A stretch of DNA of 11,000 nt from Chrysomallon squamiferum. Its lineage: Eukaryota > Mollusca > Gastropoda > Neomphalida > Peltospiridae. Below the pieces are notes generated by a model. That model did not search any database. It saw only the letters and a program-made list of their open reading frames with translations, and was not told where the DNA came from. How positions within the stretch are numbered: the stretch's first letter is position 1; every line of letters starts with the position of its first letter. This document shows, piece after piece, positions 1 to 7,663 of this stretch. The stretch spans positions 19,584,910-19,595,909 of the forward strand of contig CM022667.1 in assembly GCA_012295275.1 (NCBI GenBank), read 5' to 3'. The position numbers and the translations under genes were made by a program.

Positions 1-23
1 ACTTTTATTTTTTTTTTCTCCAG
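1..23 (+). other. End of upstream intron with polypyrimidine tract and splice acceptor
   Basis: A run of T followed by CTCCAG ends at base 23. The reading frame of the giant exon stays open to this point. The [10 protein letters not shown] helix that follows needs its Cys half from an upstream exon, so the gene starts outside the window. Confidence 0.85.
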
Positions 24-3000
24 AAGTGATCATTTGAAGAGTCACCTGAGAACTCATGACAGTGCCAAGCCATTCCAGTGTCCAATCTGTAACCATGGTT
101 ACCTGACAACATCGTCTCTTGCATCTCACATGCTGTCTCACAAAGAGACTGGTAAGGAGTACGAGTGTATGCAGTGTCAGCAGTCGTTTGGCAGCACCCA
201 GGAACTGCAGGACCACATCGTCATCCACAGTGTCAAGGTGAAGCTGGAGAACATTCAGTGTGCTCACTGTGCAGAGAGCTTTCTGGGTCAGGATGCTCTG
301 GACTCTCATATGAAGGATGCTAACACGAAGGATGCTCACCACAGCAGTATTCAGCTGAAGTGTCCTATATGCTATGACAGTTTCACCGAGACTGAGTCGC
401 TGTGTCAGCACATGGAAAGTCACCTAAGCCGGGATGACAGCGTGGTTGTCACAGCAGACAGGCCGGAGAGCGCTGTTGTTGCAAGTCCTATTGGAGACAC
501 ATCCTCCATTCTGACTGGTAACACGTCATCAGGTGAGTTGTTAGTGTGTCCGTACTGCATGGGTGATGACTACAGCAGCATCGAAATGCTGGAGATACAC
601 ATGCAGAGTGTGCATGGAGTAAAACCCACAGAGATTTACACCTGCAACTACTGCAATGCTCCCTACCCGAATCTGTACAGTCTTCATGACCACATGAACG
701 TTGTGCATAGAAACCAGCCATGCATGGACATCAAGTACCCGTGTAGTATGTGTACAAAACAGTTCCCTAGCATTGAGTTGCTCATCGAACACAAGAAAGC
801 ATCTCACACATTTCCAGATGGTGGAGCACCAATCATAGATTCAGTCTACTGTATGCAGTGTACCCTGGCCTTTCCAAACCCTTCATCTCTAGAGGAACAC
901 ATGATTCTGGTACACTCCACCCCACTGGAAGAAAAAATCAAAATTGGCAAGACCAAAGGGAAAAGGTCATGGTCAAAAGGTCAGAAGGAGTCGCGACCTG
1001 TTACTCCATCAAAGCACTCAAACTTAGGTTCTCTGATGCTGAGTCCAGAGCCTGTAGTGGACAGTGTTACATGTGACCAGTGCAATGCCACTTTTCATGA
1101 CCTCAACAACTTCCAGGCTCACATCAAGCTGCACCTGGAGTCAACACTGACAAAGTACAGCTGCAAGCAGTGCAGTCAGCAGTTCACTTCTGAGGAACAA
1201 CTTGAAACCCACTCCTCTATTCACTATCTCTCCATGACAACAGAGTATGGCTGTACCAGCTGTGTGAAACTGTTTTCTAAACCAGATGAGTTGCAGAAAC
1301 ACCTGATGGACATACATGCACATCACCTGTACCGCTGTTCTCTCTGCAAAGAAATCTTTGACTCCAAGGTGAACATACAGGTGCATTTTGCTATCAAACA
1401 CAGCAATGAATGTAAATTGTTCAAGTGTACTCAGTGTGACAACATCTTCAGGTCAGAGACTGAATGGCAGGTTCACATAAGAGTAAACCATCTTCACATT
1501 GCCAAACCATACCGTTGTCTCTTCTGTCAGAGCAGCTTCTGCAGTGAGATGGATCTGCAGTGTCACCTGACCACTCACAGTAAACCATTTCAATGTCCAA
1601 TGTGCAGTGAGACATTCCACATTGAGTTTCTGCTCGATCAGCACATGCAGAGTGTTCATGCTGACAAAGCAGATCACACAGTGGGAGAATCCAGCAAAAA
1701 CAAGAGTTTCTGTCCATCACCTGTTGTTAAAGTTAAAAGTGAGAAGGATGTTGACGGTATTCCCTCTCCAACCAGTAAATCTCTGAATTCTTTCAGCCCT
1801 CTGAGGTCACCACCACTTACATCAGCATCAGCTGTGACATCAGTGTGGAAAAGTGGTGAACCTCTTCACATCTGCAACATCTGTGATCACAAGTTCACCA
1901 GCCAGAATGCCTTGCAGACTCACAAGAGTCAGGACCATGGCTTGAAGATACAGAAGTCTCCGGATCCAGTCTCTATAGTAGATGATTACTGTTCTGCTTC
2001 CAGCAGTCTGCAGATGAGAAATTCAGCTCTGCTTTCAGTGTTAACATCTGACCGACATGAGTCTTGTATCTACTGCAGTCACACATTCAAGAATAAGACT
2101 GAGTATGAAAAACATATGCGCATCCATTTGAGCTCAGAGAATCTGAAGTGCAAGATCTGTGACAAAGAGTTCCCATCTGGAAGTATTCTAGCAGAACACA
2201 AACTGGAGCACTGTAAGATACAGCAAGGCAACTGCTGTGTTGTCTGCAAGCTGGCTCTGAAGAGTGAGGATCACTTCTACATCCACTCTCAGGACCACGG
2301 CTACCAGGGGTCTCTGCTGCAGTGTATCATCTGCAGGCAGACGCTCGCCTCACTGGTGGAACTGCAGATGCATGGCAAACACCACTTCCAGTCAAAACCC
2401 ACCTTCTACACCTGCTGTGTCTGTCTCAAGAGCTTTGACTCGAAAGAAAATCTTGTCTCAAAACTCAACACCAGTGGCAGGACTTACTATGTCTGTAAGC
2501 CTTGTTACCATGGTGAAACATCCATTTTGAAATGTGAAAAGTGTTCTCTGTCCTTTGCCACTGAGGAAGGTCTGGAGATTCACCAACTCGAGCACAAGAA
2601 ACAGACATTCCAGTGTATCAAGTGTCAGCAGTTCTTTTCCACAGAGTATGAGATTCAGGTGCATGTAGCCACTCACATGATGCAGGAGGGAAACCATCAC
2701 GAGTGTACTCTGTGTTCACAGAACTTTGACACACCTTCAAAACTGCAGTGTCATCTCATAGAACACACCTACAAACATTCTGAAATGCGCTGTAGTATCT
2801 GCTGCAATGTGTTCCATTCAGCCAGCGAGATCCAGGCTCATGCCCTGGAACATGGAATCCAGGCTAGGAAGTACGCTTGTTCTCACTGCAGTCAGAAGTT
2901 TTTCTTTAGTGCAGAACTGGAGAATCACTTGTCATCACATAAAGTGTCAGGAGACACAGTGCAGAGCAGGTACGAGAACGCAGCGAGAAACGGAAAACCA

Positions 3001-3301
3001 GACGTTTCCAAGACAACAAAACACTCCAGTACAAGACTGGAATGCTGTGAGTGTCGTCAGACATTTCTCAGCTCACCTGACCTGCAGCAGCATCTTAAAG
3101 TGCACGAGTCAGGGGAGACAATCAAGTGTTCTATATGTGTGTCAGAGTTCAAGGACATTTTAACAATGCAGCAGCACTTTTTCAGTGTCCATTCGAGTCT
3201 GGATTTAGAAAATACAAAAAGAACTTTCAAGTGCAGTGTCTGTGAGAAAGATTTCCCCTGTCTGAGTAATCTGCAAGGTCACATGAGAATACACAAATCA
3301 G
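24..3301 (+). CDS. ZNF423/521-like: Giant internal exon: half a finger plus 29 C2H2 fingers
   Basis: It opens in mid-finger: base 24 is the third base of a split codon, then [11 protein letters not shown] gives the helix and two His of a finger begun upstream. Twenty-nine fingers follow, most with C-x2-C-x12-H-x3-5-H spacing. They start near 73 (FQCPIC) and end near 3291 (GHMRIH). Two long spacers interrupt them. The first (about 925-1056) is lysine-rich ([16 protein letters not shown], 940-987) and could be a nuclear localisation signal. The second (about 1660-1870) is Ser/Pro-rich with a VKSE sumoylation-type site at 1732-1743. Finger 3 (253-342) has an enlarged His-His gap, and finger 21 (2413-2505) has Cys in place of His. 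A single very large finger-coding exon is also the vertebrate ZNF423/521 arrangement. The exon ends in phase 1 at TCAG|GTAAAT, a good donor; reading through would add only five residues and stop at 3321. Confidence 0.92.
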
Positions 3302-4407
3302 GTAAATCATTGTCTACTTGAACTGTTTTTTTTTTTTTTTATTATGATAATTCAAAAGACAGGTAAATCTTTGTTTAATCTACCTGTTACATAAATTTCT
3401 GTTCTTATTAAATTATACTTCAGAAGTCTTTGTTTTATCTGATTTATGACTTGCTAATGAAGTTTTGTTGACTTGTCTTTTATCTGCACTGTTTTACATT
3501 TGTTAAAATGATAGCAAGGGGAGATAATGCCTATTTCATTAATTTTATTTTATCAGAAATTGATTGCTAACCATTCTTTCACACCTGGTGTTCTATGAGT
3601 CACTGTTCAATAAAACCAGTGATACAAAACTATAAAATAATAAAAGATTATAAAAATTGTATTTATCAATGTATACAACATATTATTTAATTATTTGTAT
3701 GCATCATTTATGTGCTTAAACATCCTGCAGAGGATGACAGTGAAAATCTGTGACTGGAATTCAGCTGATTACAGATTTACAATTAGCAATAAGGTTTCTT
3801 TTATATTCACTTTCCAGTCAACAGTTTAGGATTCAAAACAAGGGTATGATCCCAGCATTTACAAACTGTTGAACATGTAAGCGATTAAGACAGTGTTACT
3901 GTTAAGACTGGAAGATAAAAGTGATTTTTGAATATTTCAGGAGAAAAGTTTGCATGTCCTGTGTGTCAGAAGATGTTTTCTGTGTCTCGTAACCTGACAC
4001 TGCACCTGAGATCTCACAGTGGAGAAAAACCATACGAATGTCCGGTCTGCAACAAGAGATTTTCACGTACGTTCTTGTTAGTGACAGAAACACAGAAAAT
4101 ACGAGAAACCACATCAGATATTTTAAAAACTAATATTTAGTATATTCAAAAACAAACACTTAATATATGTTTTTAAATATTTAATATGTTTTATATGTTT
4201 ATAGGTTTTGTATATTTGTACATAGATTGTATGTAGTAATGTGTTTCTCACTAGTCTAATGCTCACATAGTTAAGATCAAATATGAAGCTATTTACTATA
4301 AAGAACGTGTCTTTATCTGTTTATGTGACTGTACAGATGTGTGTGAGAATATGTATTATGTAATGTGGATGTGTATTTGTTTGTGTGTGTGTGTGTGTGA
4401 GTGTGTG

Positions 4408-4446
<39 letters not shown>

Positions 4447-5459
4447 AAAGTTAATCACTACACACTTTGAAGCTGTTTGTATTTTTATTTAATGGAAAGC
4501 AATTGCTGTTTCAGGAAGAGAAAACCACAAGTCACACATGAAATCTCACAGTGGAGCTCATCCGTTTGTGTGTCCTGTCTGTCAGAAATCATTTACACGA
4601 AAGAGTCACATGCGAGAACATTTGAAACAGCATTCCCAACTGGTCAGAATTATCTCCCTTCATAGAAATCCTTCTCTTTCACTTTTTCTTTTTTTTTAAA
4701 TAAATTATTTATGTACACGAATTTATAAAAATGATTACCTAGTTTGTTAGTTAATTTTTTAATTGTTTATGATAAAATCAGATAATTTAAAATATATATA
4801 TTTTTTGTTTTATTTTGTTTTTTGTTCTTTTTAATAATTTTTTTATAATTTGTTGCTGGCTAAGAATTAATTTTCATGATATTTTTCAATTCTTAAAAGT
4901 GATTATCAAAAAAAATATATTATTTTACACCTGTTCTATGTAAATTCTTTGTTTCAAATTACACTCTTTAAACATTGTTTCAATTTTTTGTTGTATTTTT
5001 TTTTTTTTTTTTTAAAATTAAAATTTTATTTTTTTTTTTTTTTTTTTTACACAATATTTAGCCAGAATAAAATAGTTTGTATTAAAAATGATTCATATTC
5101 ATGCTGTGAATATTTTGTTTTAAAAACAACATCATGCTGTGAATAGTTTGTTTTAAAAATAACATCATGCTGTGAATGCTTTGTTTTAAAAATAACACCA
5201 TGACGTGAATGCTTTGTTTCAGGAGGTGGGTAACAAACTGGAACACACCTTGCTTGACGTAGACAGTGACTCAACAAGCACGAGTGAGGAAGCCATTCAG
5301 AACGGTCTGTCAGAGTTACCTGACCTTGATTCAACAGAAAACAAAGAGGGCGACACTGCCATTACAACCAACAACACAAACAGCAGTGACATGCATGTAG
5401 ATGATGAAAACATCAGTACCAAAGAACGAGTTACTATTAAGACAACTGATATACAGTGA
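24..5459 (+). CDS. ZNF423/521-like: ZNF423/ZNF521 (Oaz) homologue, multi-C2H2 zinc-finger transcription factor, 3' part, four exons
   Basis: The coding sequence is join(24..3301, 3941..4066, 4515..4642, 5223..5459) and is 5'-partial. It gives 1255 codons with no internal stop. It holds the end of one finger and about 32 further C2H2 or C2H2-like fingers, then an acidic tail. Family evidence is a block-by-block match to the human ZNF521 C-terminus as I know it: QCIKCQ...F, a [10 protein letters not shown] finger, CHLIEH, and the KFFF finger. From family knowledge, this is a nuclear protein that binds DNA, SMAD1/4 and EBF-type factors in BMP signalling and cell-fate control. Vertebrate members are about 1280-1310 residues; this one would be longer once the missing N-terminus is added. 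It is probably the single invertebrate counterpart of both vertebrate paralogues (inference). All splice junctions are read from sequence and have no transcript support. Confidence 0.9.
3516..3528 (+). repeat. AAGGGGAGATAAT motif
   Basis: This is one of three copies in the window; the others are at 4649-4660 (reverse complement) and 7527-7541 (AAGGGGAATAACTCT, shortened). I recall AAGGGGAGATAACTC as a widespread motif in molluscan genomes; that recollection needs a search. Confidence 0.4.
3721..3778. repeat. Two adjacent small inverted repeats in the intron
   Basis: CATCCT and AGGATG (3721-3736) form a perfect 6-bp stem with a 4-base loop. AAATCTGT (3744-3751) and ACAGATTT (3771-3778) form a perfect 8-bp stem with a 19-base loop that contains GAATTC and CAGCTG palindromes. 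Confidence 0.5.
3941..4066 (+). CDS. ZNF423/521-like: Exon coding for finger 30 and the first half of finger 31
   Basis: The acceptor is AATATTTCAG at 3931-3940. The split codon G|GA restores the linker SGEK that joins finger 29 to finger 30. Finger 30 begins FACPVC and ends HLRSH. It is followed by an exact [11 protein letters not shown] linker and the Cys half of finger 31, ending FS. The donor is CAC|GTACGT at 4067. The exon is 126 bp (42 codons), phase 1 at both ends, so skipping it would keep frame but leave finger 31 without its cysteines. Read-through past the donor would stop at 4138-4140. SGEKP linkers are typical of DNA-binding finger arrays and are absent from most of the upstream exon. 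Confidence 0.85.
4067..4514 (+). other. Intron (448 bp) inside finger 31
   Basis: It begins GTACGT and ends TTTCAG. It interrupts finger 31 between its Cys and His halves. It carries a long (GT)n microsatellite at 4382-4444, about 70 bp before the acceptor. Confidence 0.8.
4382..4444. repeat. (GT)n microsatellite in intron
   Basis: About 63 bp of GT repeat, interrupted by GAG and GCA. It lies upstream of the acceptor of the 4515 exon. Confidence 0.95.
4515..4642 (+). CDS. ZNF423/521-like: Exon coding for the second half of finger 31 and finger 32
   Basis: The acceptor is TGCTGTTTCAG at 4504-4514. Joining C from 4066 to GA here gives Arg and completes finger 31 as [14 protein letters not shown]. 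Linker SGAHPF then leads into finger 32, FVCPVC...[14 protein letters not shown], whose helix contact positions -1, 2, 3 and 6 are R, S, H and E. The proposed donor is CTG|GTCAGA at 4643, which is weak, but it gives phase 0 and matches the only sensible acceptor downstream (5222). If this intron is retained, frame stays open for 18 more codons to TAA at 4697-4699, which overlaps an AATAAA at 4699-4704. A second C-terminus is therefore possible. Confidence 0.8.
4649..4660 (-). repeat. AAGGGAGATAAT motif, reverse orientation
   Basis: Plus-strand ATTATCTCCCTT is the reverse complement of the motif at 3516. It sits six bases inside the proposed intron after finger 32. Confidence 0.4.
4699..4704 (+). 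terminator. AATAAA overlapping an alternative stop codon
   Basis: If the intron after 4642 is not spliced, the frame ends at TAA 4697-4699 and the hexamer starts at 4699. This could serve a shorter transcript without the acidic tail. Confidence 0.3.
5063..5222 (+). repeat. 33-bp tandem repeat ending in the splice acceptor
   Basis: Three full 33-bp copies start ATGCTGTGAAT at 5101, 5134 and 5167. A diverged copy precedes them (about 5063-5100). A fourth copy starts at 5200 (ATGACGTGAAT) and runs into the exon. Within the copies, GCTTTGTTTTAAAA is replaced in the last one by GCTTTGTTTCAGGA, which is the acceptor. Because 33 is a multiple of three, the minus strand shows an open frame with an 11-residue period; I read that as a by-product, not a gene. 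Confidence 0.85.
5223..5459 (+). CDS. ZNF423/521-like: Last coding exon: acidic Ser/Thr-rich C-terminal tail
   Basis: The acceptor is TTTGTTTCAG at 5213-5222. Phase 0 joins HSQL to [11 protein letters not shown]. The 78 codons are rich in S, T, D, E and N, contain no cysteine and code for no finger. LLDVDSDS (5250-5273) fits a SUMO-interacting motif: a hydrophobic core followed by acidic and Ser residues. Several Ser/Thr next to Asp/Glu could be CK2 targets. TGA lies at 5457-5459. I see no counterpart in vertebrate ZNF423/521, which end at a finger. Uncertainty: the exon is inferred from reading frame, acceptor and codon character only. It is flanked on both sides by short tandem repeats, one of which supplies the acceptor. 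Confidence 0.7.
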   Translation, partial: EVGNKLEHTLLDVDSDSTSTSEEAIQNGLSELPDLDSTENKEGDTAITTNNTNSSDMHVDDENISTKERVTIKTTDIQ

Positions 5460-5628
5460 TAAATACTTCATTGTTAATTTAATATTTAAACACGTCACAA
5501 TTAATTTAATATTTAAACTGTGAAGTGACTGTTGACTGATAAACATTTCATTGTTAATTTGATATTTAAAAATCTCCAAATAGGAATACATTAATAAACA
5601 TGTCATTGTTAGATTAAAAATGTATTTA
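5457..5628 (+). repeat. Diverged tandem repeat overlapping the stop codon
   Basis: TTAATTTAATATTTAAA recurs at 5474 and 5501, with one change at 5554, and a weaker relative (TTAGATTAAAA) sits at 5609. Offsets are 27, 53 and 55 bp. The longer unit, TGATAAA..CTTCATTGTTAAT-like, begins at the stop codon (5457) and again at 5537. Confidence 0.65.
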
Positions 5629-6350
5629 TGAAACAGCAGTAAACATCTGTAAAAAATAATTTAATATGTTGTGATAATTTCATCTGTTGTGATATTAGAT
5701 TATATATATGTATGGGTGTGTATGGATATGTGTGTGTGCATTGATATGTGTAATTAAAGTATTTAAAAATAATTATATTAATAATAATTTGTCAAAATTA
5801 AATATAAGATTACAGTGTATATAGACACAGAAAAGATTAACTGGTTTCAGACATATTTAAACAATACAACATTGAATATAAACATCGATTACTAAAATTA
5901 ACATTAAAAACTAAAACCAAATGTTCAGTCTGATATGATGTTTATACATGTACTTTTCTTTTTCAATTTTTTTTCAGTTCACATGTTTTAATAAATCATA
6001 ATAACGTTAAGAAAATGTATAATATTAAATAAAAATAGATATATGGTTTGTTAATAAATCAGTTACAGCCCTCTGTGATTTTTGTCTAAGTTTGCCTTGT
6101 GAAGTACTGTTTACTGTACATCAGGAACATGCAGTGTATGCTATGTGACATCAGATGTACTGAATAATTATGTGACATAAATATATTGTCCTCTGTGACA
6201 AACATTGTGTACCAAGTGATGTTAAATACTGTATTAAATAGTACCTCATGAAATTACACAGTATACATGATTAAACAGTTATATATATTTGTGTAAACTC
6301 ACAACAATAAATGAAAAAAAAATAATAATAAAGATTATACTGCCAGAATG
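5460..6350 (+). other. 3' UTR and downstream AT-rich sequence of the zinc-finger gene
   Basis: No open frame or splice signal I trust is present. AATAAA occurs at 5593, 5990, 6028, 6053, 6306 and 6327, so several transcript ends are possible and I cannot choose one. ATTTA elements are frequent, and TGTATATA at 5816-5823 fits a Pumilio site. CpG is very rare: I count four between 5460 and 6700. Confidence 0.55.
6306..6332 (+). terminator. Candidate polyadenylation signals
   Basis: Two AATAAA hexamers at 6306-6311 and 6327-6332 in an A-rich stretch. They are the most distal pair before a change in sequence character, but earlier hexamers at 5593, 5990, 6028 and 6053 are equally valid by sequence alone. 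Confidence 0.35.
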
Positions 6351-6745
6351 AAACAGACTGGAGTAATTTTGTTTTTGTTTTCAAGATGAGTATCACACTG
6401 AGTAAAAATATTTTAAATTATTTTTTAAAAATTAAATAAACTGTCTAGTTTCAGGTGTAAAATCTCTATCCCTACAATTCTTCTTATCTACTCTTGTAAC
6501 AAATTATCACAATGTTCAAAATACATGACAATGACAATGACTTTATTTTCATAAACTGTAGGACTGCTGTAAAGAGAAGAATGTATTACTGATATATAAT
6601 AACAAAATAAAAATTAAAATGCAGAATTATTCAATTATTAAATTTATATTGTCCCTAATACGTATGATATGTCTGTCTAATTAAAGTGAACCTTTGATGA
6701 TGTGAACAGCTAAGCTAAACACATTTCTCATATCTGTAGGTTCTC
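6351..6745. other. AT-rich non-coding stretch, nothing recognised
   Basis: It has stop codons in all frames, scattered short A and T runs and almost no CpG. I see no gene, RNA or mobile element. Confidence 0.6.
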
Positions 6746-6949
6746 TTTTTTTTTTTTTTTTTTTTTTTTCTTTTACAGATATTTATTAATAACAAATTAA
6801 GAAAACAACTAAAAAGAACATAATTTTAAAAAATCACTGTGAACCTCCATTTTTCTGTTGTTATGACGTCATAGCTTACATTAGTTTATTCTAGTTTTGT
6901 CCGAAAATTATTCTAAGGGTACAGGAAGGCTTTTAGCATTTATACATTG

Positions 6950-6986
<37 letters not shown>
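6746..6986. repeat. 24-T run and 34-A run bounding 183 bp
   Basis: T runs 6746-6769 and A runs 6953-6986. The 183 bp between them hold a perfect CRE palindrome TGACGTCA (6864-6871). The two runs are complementary. Each could be a retroposon tail, but I see no clear target-site duplication. Confidence 0.8.
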
Positions 6987-6990
<4 letters not shown>

Positions 6991-7350
6991 GGACATTTAA
7001 AGACTTTCCAAAACCACATTTTGCTAATTCATGTTAACAGTTAAATCATTCTAACTAATTCTATGGCACATAAACATTATATACGCTGTAACTACGTGTA
7101 GATAGATATTCATGTACCGAGTATTTTTTTATAAACAGATTCAATCTTGATTATTTATATAATTATAATATTTGCATATTTAGTGTCTATTATATAATTT
7201 ATTCAAAGATTTATATTTTGTTGTTTAAATCGCTTTTTGTATAAGTTGTCAATATTGTGAAAATCAAAATGAGAGACACTATGTTGAAATAAAACGTATG
7301 TAATATTTGTTTATGTTTTTCTTGTGCTGATTTTCATTACTTATTATTTA
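6987..7350. other. AT-rich non-coding stretch, nothing recognised
   Basis: No open frame of note and no repeat unit seen. It leads into the TAG microsatellite. Confidence 0.6.
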
Positions 7351-7388
<38 letters not shown>

Positions 7389-7520
7389 TCAGTGGTTGTA
7401 GTAGTAGCATTAGTAATAGTGGCAGTAATAGCAACAGTAGCATTATTATTATTTTATTTTTTATTATTATATTCTCTCAAATATAGTAATAACAAAAAAT
7501 AATTAATAATAATAATAATG
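7351..7520. repeat. (TAG)n with flanking (ATT)n/(AAT)n microsatellite
   Basis: Pure TAG repeat 7351-7388, then a degenerate trinucleotide stretch to about 7442, then ATT-rich DNA and AAT repeats around 7505-7520. Confidence 0.9.
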
Positions 7521-7548
7521 AAGTAGAAGGGGAATAACTCTACCTTAC

Positions 7549-7663
7549 TGACGGTTAATAGCTGACGCTGGCGTTTAAAGGAATATTCCGTGTCAGACGT
7601 CTGGCTGAGAATCAGAGTGATAGCATCACAGAAGACGTAGTCACAGATGTTCATAAGAATGAT
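7549..7663 (-). other. Possible short exon on the minus strand (uncertain)
   Basis: In a local island of balanced composition the minus strand is open for about 38 codons. It reads through MNICDYVFCDAITLIL and SFKRQRQLLTV, with many C- or G-ending codons. On that strand it ends at TCA|GTAAGG (a good donor; alternative AAG|GTAGAG five bases later). It begins after GGATAG, a weak acceptor candidate, or at ATG 7652-7654. I do not recognise the peptide. The AAGGGGAATAACT motif directly beside it could instead mean that the island is part of a dispersed repeat. Confidence 0.2.

Larger units (their letters stand above)
3302..3940 (+). other. Intron (639 bp) between finger 29 and finger 30 exons
   Basis: It begins GTAAAT and ends TTTCAG. 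It is AT-rich, with a 15-T run at 3326-3340, an AAGGGGAGATAAT motif at 3516-3528, an AATAAA at 3609-3614, and two neighbouring inverted repeats at 3721-3778. No other coding signal is seen. Retention would give an early stop at 3319-3321 and a protein without fingers 30-32. Confidence 0.8.
4643..5222 (+). other. Intron (580 bp) before the C-terminal tail exon
   Basis: It begins GTCAGA and ends TTTCAG. It is very T-rich, with T runs at 4996-5013 and 5029-5048. The last 160 bp are a 33-bp tandem repeat that runs into the acceptor. The first 20 bp contain the motif ATTATCTCCCTT (4649-4660), the reverse complement of the AAGGGGAGATAA-type motif. Confidence 0.65.

Noticed and set aside
488-3163. 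Several 70-118 codon frames inside the giant exon on both strands
   Set aside because: They are shadows of the zinc-finger reading frame, with Cys/His-skewed or random composition.
3902-4114. 70-codon minus-strand frame over the 3941 exon
   Set aside because: It is antisense to a well-supported zinc-finger exon.
4949-5146. Plus-strand frame rich in Phe and Lys
   Set aside because: It is a translation of T runs in the intron.
5047-5334. 95-codon minus-strand frame with an 11-residue period
   Set aside because: It follows from the 33-bp intronic repeat and overlaps the real tail exon in antisense.
6746-6779. Long T tract followed by CTTTTACAG, resembling a splice acceptor
   Set aside because: The sequence after it has stops in all frames at once, and no donor or exon is evident.
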